A DNA stretch of 9,753 nucleotides, from NCBI GenBank assembly GCA_009782865.1, contig WRIF01000036.1:1-9753 (forward strand). Direction: 5' to 3'. Below the pieces are notes generated by a model. It did not search any database. It saw only the letters and a program-made list of their open reading frames with translations, and was not told the DNA's origin. Made by a program: the position numbers and the translations under genes. This DNA is from Promicromonosporaceae bacterium (GTDB taxonomy: Bacteria; Actinomycetota; Actinomycetes; Actinomycetales; Cellulomonadaceae). Below are positions 6,844 through 9,753 of the stretch, in pieces. Numbering within the stretch: the first letter of the stretch is position 1; every line of letters begins with the position of its first letter.

Positions 6844-7473
6844 CTAGAGGTCCGCGGAGTCGACCAGCTCGACGCCGGCGGCCAGCATTTCCACGCGGGC
6901 GGCATCCCCGAGCTCCGGGGAGACGGCCGCGGTGAGGTCGAGGAGCACCCGCGTCGGCCAGCCCAGGCGGGTGGCGTCGATGGCGGTGCGCTTGACGCAG
7001 TGCGATTCGGCCAGGCCCACCACGTCGACCGTCTCGATGCCCCACTCCTGCAGAATCTCCTCCAGGGTGCGTCCGTCGGCATCCGCGCCCTCAAAGCCGG
7101 AGTAGCCGTGATCGTACTGGCCCTTCAGGATGCGGTCACTGAACGGGAAGGCGGCAATCGCCGGATGCAGTTCGGCGCCCACGCTGCCCGCCACCCCGTG
7201 CGGCGGCCACGAGTCCACAAAGTCTGGCTCGGTGGAGAAGTGGGGGCCGGGATCGACATGCCAGTCCTGCGTCGAAATCACGCACAGGTACCGATTGCGA
7301 TGCGCCTCCAGGTAGGTGGCGACGTCGGCGGCGACCCGGTTTCCGCCGGCGACCCCCAGTTCGCCACCCTCGCAGAAGGTGGGCTGCACATCGACGACGA
7401 GCAGGGCGCGGGTGGGCGCCGCCGCCGCGCGCGACGGCGTGGAGGGGCCCGGAACGGGAGGGGCGGCGCTCAC
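6844..7473 (-). CDS. pncA: Nicotinamidase (isochorismatase-family hydrolase)
   Basis: It converts nicotinamide to nicotinate plus ammonia, feeding NAD salvage in the cytoplasm. With the GTG start at 7473 it is 209 aa, slightly longer than usual because of a Pro/Ala-rich leader of about 21 residues. All expected active-site residues are visible: nucleophile C159 (in GLAESHCVKRTAIDA), D28 (LLVVDVQPTF) and K117 (ILKGQYD). The metal ligands are D70, H72 and H78 (QDWHVDPGPHF) and H92 (WPPHGV). The AESHC context differs from the ATDHC form I recall from mycobacteria, but the cysteine and following TAxDA are intact. The GTG overlaps the stop of the upstream membrane-protein gene (GTGA, four bases), implying translational coupling; I see no strong ribosome site of its own. 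Confidence 0.92.
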   Translation of the reverse strand: MSAAPPVPGPSTPSRAAAAPTRALLVVDVQPTFCEGGELGVAGGNRVAADVATYLEAHRNRYLCVISTQDWHVDPGPHFSTEPDFVDSWPPHGVAGSVGAELHPAIAAFPFSDRILKGQYDHGYSGFEGADADGRTLEEILQEWGIETVDVVGLAESHCVKRTAIDATRLGWPTRVLLDLTAAVSPELGDAARVEMLAAGVELVDSADL

Positions 7474-7889
7474 TTGCCGCGCCGGTGGTTGAAGTTGGAC
7501 ACCGCGCGATCGGCCCGGGCGATCAGCCGGTGGTCGACGACGTCGTAGATGAGCGTGCCGATGGTCACGATCAAGGTCGCCCAAATCCAGGTGAACAGCC
7601 CGCTGATCGAGAACAGGCGCGGGGAGAGGATCAGGTCGCAGATGAGGAGTGAGACAAACACCGTGATCACCCCGACCAGCAAGGTCAGCAGGTGCGGGCC
7701 GGTCTGGACGTTTTTGGTCAGGTGCACGATCAGGGGGCGCAGCACCACGATGGCCACGGTGAATAGCAGCACCGGGATGATGCCGGCCCACCACGAGATG
7801 CTCATGCCAGGCAACAAGATGGCCGCGACGGTCAGGGTCACGGCATAGGCGGCGACGGCGACGAGGGCGCTGAGGAGGCGATGGGGCAT
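7470..7889 (-). CDS. Four-helix membrane protein, phage-holin-like family
   Basis: A 139-aa, strongly hydrophobic protein with about four membrane helices (roughly 5-27, 33-53, 66-88 and 95-116) and a basic soluble tail (RADRAVSNFNHRRGK). The pattern of a conserved Arg-Pro after the second helix (VVLRPLIVHLT) and a GLFTWIWATLIV segment resembles the small 'phage holin family' (PF04020-like) membrane proteins common in Actinomycetota. Despite the name, such chromosomal copies are not evidence of a prophage, and none is seen here. Function is unknown. AAAGG seven bases before the ATG is a good ribosome site. It is the first gene of a two-gene unit with pncA. Confidence 0.65.
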   Translation of the reverse strand: MPHRLLSALVAVAAYAVTLTVAAILLPGMSISWWAGIIPVLLFTVAIVVLRPLIVHLTKNVQTGPHLLTLLVGVITVFVSLLICDLILSPRLFSISGLFTWIWATLIVTIGTLIYDVVDHRLIARADRAVSNFNHRRGK

Positions 7890-7917
7890 GGCGGGCCTTT
7901 CTGGACGACGAAGGGGT

Positions 7918-7930
7918 TCTGACAGTCAGA
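7918..7930. promoter_or_regulatory. 13-bp palindrome in the divergent intergenic region
   Basis: TCTGAC-A-GTCAGA is a perfect 6-1-6 palindrome in the 94-bp gap between the holin-like gene and metG, about 54 bp before metG and 29 bp before the holin-like start. It could be an operator for the leftward unit, or a small hairpin in its leader. No regulator is identified. Confidence 0.35.
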
Positions 7931-7947
7931 GTATCTGCGGAATCCTT

Positions 7948-7976
7948 TTGGCGCGCGTGCAGCGGCCAACTAGCAT
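7948..7976 (+). promoter_or_regulatory. Predicted leaderless promoter of metG
   Basis: TTGGCG (7948-7953) and TAGCAT (7971-7976) are 17 bp apart, the ideal spacing for a housekeeping sigma factor. The -10 box ends seven bases before the metG ATG, so transcription would start at or beside the A of the ATG. There is only a weak AGG four bases before the ATG, consistent with leaderless translation. Confidence 0.55.
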
Positions 7977-7983
7977 TAGGCCC

Positions 7984-9585
7984 ATGTCGAAGCCGTTCTA
8001 CCTGACCACGCCAATCTACTACGTGAACGACGCCCCCCACATCGGGCACGCCTACACGACGATTGCGGCCGACGTCATCACCCGCTGGCACCGCCAGCGG
8101 CAGGAAGAAGTCTGGCTGCTGACCGGCACGGACGAGCACGGCGAGAAGGTCATGCGGACCGCGGAGGCCAACGGCGTCTCCCCCAAGGAGTGGGCCGACC
8201 GCCTGGTGGAGACCGCGTGGAAGCCCGTACTGGACACCCTCGACGCCCGAGTCGACGACTTCATCCGCACCACCGAACCCCGCCACGTGACGGCCGTGGC
8301 CCGCTTCCTCAACTCCCTGCACGACAAGGGCGAGATCTACGAGGGTGCCTACGAAGGCCCGTATTGCATCGGCTGCGAGGAGTACAAGCTGCCGGGCGAC
8401 CTGATCGACGGCACCGGCGAGTACGAGGGGCAGAAGTGCTGCGCGATTCACCTGTACCCGGTGGAGATGATCGCCGAGCAGAACTACTTCTTCCGCATGA
8501 GCGCCTACGCCGAGCGCCTCCTAGAACTGTATGAGACGCAGCCGGACTTTGTGCAGCCCGCCTCCGCGCGCAATGAGGTGATTGGCTTTGTCAAGCAGGG
8601 CCTGCAAGACCTGTCCATCTCCCGCTCCACCTTCGACTGGGGCGTGCCCATCCCCTGGGACTCCTCCCACGTGCTCTACGTGTGGTTCGACGCCCTCCTC
8701 AACTACATGACGGCGGTCGGCTACGGCTCCGACGACGAGGCCGAGCGCGCGAAGTTCGCCCGCCTGTGGCCCGCCAACGTTCACCTGGTCGGCAAGGACA
8801 TCCTGCGCTTTCACGCCGTGATCTGGCCGGCCATGCTCATGGCCGCCGGCCTGCCCCTGCCCAGCCAGGTGTTCGCGCACGGCTGGCTGCTGGTAGGCGG
8901 GGAAAAGATGTCCAAGACCCGCCTGACCGGCATCGCCCCCGCCGACATCATCGACACGTTCGGTTCTGACGCCTACCGCTACTACTTCATGCGCTCCATC
9001 ACCTTCGGTGGCGACGGTTCCTTCTCCTGGGAGGACATGGTCTCGCGCTACAACGGCGAGCTCGCCAACGGCCTGGGCAACCTCGCCTCCCGCGTGGCCG
9101 CCATGATCGGCAAGTACTTCGGTGGCGTGCTGCCCACCCCCGGTGAGGTGACAGACCGCGAGCGCTCCCTGGCCGCCGCGGCCGCTAAGGCCGTCACCGA
9201 TGCGGAGACGGCGCTGGATCGCCTGGCGATTCACGACGCCCTCGCCTCCGTCTGGCACCTGGTCGACGCCGCCAACCTCTACGTCACCGAGACGCAGCCC
9301 TGGAAGCTCGCCAAGGAGGCGGGACAGTTGGACGAAGACGGCCAAGGGGTGGACGGCTCCGCCCTGGCCACCTCCCTCGTCTACGCCGCCGAGGCGCTCC
9401 GTTCCCTGGCCGTGCTGCTCAACCCGGTGATGCCCAAGGCCTGCGCCCGGCTGTGGGAGATGCTCGGGGCCAGCGGCTCCCTGCAGGAACAGCCCGTCAC
9501 CTCCGCCGCCACCTTCGGTGCCCTGCCCGCCGGCACGGCCGTGACCAAGGGTGACGCCCTGTTCCCGCGCCTCATCGAGGAGTAG
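7984..9585 (+). CDS. metG: Methionyl-tRNA synthetase
   Basis: This class I aminoacyl-tRNA synthetase charges tRNA-Met with methionine in the cytoplasm and is essential. The product is 533 aa from the ATG at 7984 (MSKPFYLTTPIYYVNDAPHIGHAY). The frame is open further upstream, but that part is not conserved and runs through the promoter. The HIGH motif is HIGH at 19-22, and the KMSKS-type loop is KMSKT at 308-312. The connective-peptide insertion holds a putative single zinc knuckle: C128-x2-C131, then C153 with H156 (KCCAIH). FDWGVPIPWDSSHVLYVWFDALLNY is the conserved catalytic stretch before KMSKT. The C-terminus is the anticodon-binding helical domain (DAANLYVTETQPWKLAK); there is no C-terminal tRNA-binding extension, as expected for the roughly 520-aa actinobacterial form. 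tatD follows 47 bp downstream, probably in the same transcript. Confidence 0.97.
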   Translation: MSKPFYLTTPIYYVNDAPHIGHAYTTIAADVITRWHRQRQEEVWLLTGTDEHGEKVMRTAEANGVSPKEWADRLVETAWKPVLDTLDARVDDFIRTTEPRHVTAVARFLNSLHDKGEIYEGAYEGPYCIGCEEYKLPGDLIDGTGEYEGQKCCAIHLYPVEMIAEQNYFFRMSAYAERLLELYETQPDFVQPASARNEVIGFVKQGLQDLSISRSTFDWGVPIPWDSSHVLYVWFDALLNYMTAVGYGSDDEAERAKFARLWPANVHLVGKDILRFHAVIWPAMLMAAGLPLPSQVFAHGWLLVGGEKMSKTRLTGIAPADIIDTFGSDAYRYYFMRSITFGGDGSFSWEDMVSRYNGELANGLGNLASRVAAMIGKYFGGVLPTPGEVTDRERSLAAAAAKAVTDAETALDRLAIHDALASVWHLVDAANLYVTETQPWKLAKEAGQLDEDGQGVDGSALATSLVYAAEALRSLAVLLNPVMPKACARLWEMLGASGSLQEQPVTSAATFGALPAGTAVTKGDALFPRLIEE

Positions 9586-9632
9586 GCGCGCCGCCGTCGC
9601 AGGCGGTTGCTCATCGCAAGGAGGATGGTTGC

Positions 9633-9753
9633 ATGCCCAGACAGCGCGAACGGGGCTTCCCGCTCGATCCGGAGCCGCTGCCGCACCCGGTGGTCAACAA
9701 CCACACCCATCTTGGGCACATCGCCGAGGTGCTGCCCGCGGGCGTCGCGGTGC
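9633..9753 (+). CDS. tatD: TatD-family metal-dependent hydrolase, N-terminal part (cut by window edge)
   Basis: Forty codons from the ATG at 9633, preceded by a strong AAGGAGG (9618-9624) with an eight-base spacer; a second ATG at 9625 is out of frame. The peptide MPRQRERGFPLDPEPLPHPVVNNHTHLGHIAEVLPAGVAV matches the actinobacterial TatD opening, a basic/Pro-rich leader followed by V-V-x-N-H-T-H-L. The two histidines of HTH would bind the first metal of this TIM-barrel nuclease. The common DNHTHLD reads NNHTHLG here, so two usually acidic positions are changed. The metG-tatD order is widespread in Actinomycetota, where rpfB and ksgA often follow. The rest lies outside the window. Confidence 0.85.
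   Translation, partial: MPRQRERGFPLDPEPLPHPVVNNHTHLGHIAEVLPAGVAV

Noticed and set aside
6771..7094. N-terminal extension of the ATPase frame into pncA
   Set aside because: The family begins at the FVGR motif just after the ATG at 6770; the extra residues are a frame-shifted reading of pncA.
7470..7889. Prophage signal from the holin-like protein
   Set aside because: No lysin, structural, integrase or attachment-site sequence nearby; chromosomal holin-family membrane proteins are common without phage.
7474..8451. Upstream extension of the nicotinamidase frame, through the holin-like gene and into metG
   Set aside because: The extension is antisense to metG and out of frame with the holin-like gene; the conserved nicotinamidase starts only after the GTG at 7473.
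9591..9606. CCGCC/GGCGG hairpin after metG as a terminator
   Set aside because: Only a 5-bp stem with no T-run; the strong ribosome site of tatD follows at once, so read-through is more likely.

Overview
The window reads as a high-GC Gram-positive (Actinomycetota) chromosome segment. The base composition is GC-rich. An XPB-type helicase sits next to its helicase-associated partner, and metG is followed by tatD; both are typical actinobacterial arrangements. Two genes look leaderless, with a TANNNT -10 box seven bases before the ATG. I cannot fix the genus from sequence alone.

Layout: seven genes read leftward and two rightward, diverging at about 7,890-7,983. On the minus strand, in order of transcription, they are: a four-helix membrane protein of the phage-holin-like family (7889-7470); a nicotinamidase, pncA, overlapping it by four bases (7473-6844); an archaeal-type ATPase with a DUF234-like C-terminus (6770-5331); a short helicase-associated protein (5239-4094); the XPB-family DNA helicase (4091-2421); a secreted/membrane TPM-domain protein with an Arg-Gly-rich tail (2367-400); and the start of an NYN-domain protein that runs off the left edge (139-1). 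On the plus strand are metG (7984-9585) and the first 40 codons of a TatD-family hydrolase (9633 to the right edge).

How they may work together: the helicase-associated protein, XPB and possibly the TPM protein form one leftward transcription unit. The first two form a recognised actinobacterial pair presumed to act in DNA metabolism. The holin-like gene and pncA are translationally overlapped. The ATPase looks like an independently acquired single gene with its own AT-rich promoter/operator. metG and tatD look co-transcribed.

Most unusual parts: a 219-bp element with terminal inverted repeats and internal hairpins (4308-4526) lies inside the helicase-associated gene, and its length is a multiple of three, so the frame stays open. 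A 30-bp AT-rich cluster of repeats and palindromes precedes the ATPase. The ATPase and metG starts share a closely matching leaderless promoter motif. A decayed 33-bp tandem repeat lies in the 260-bp gap at 140-399. I see no convincing new defence or mobile system; most of the window is ordinary core-genome content.
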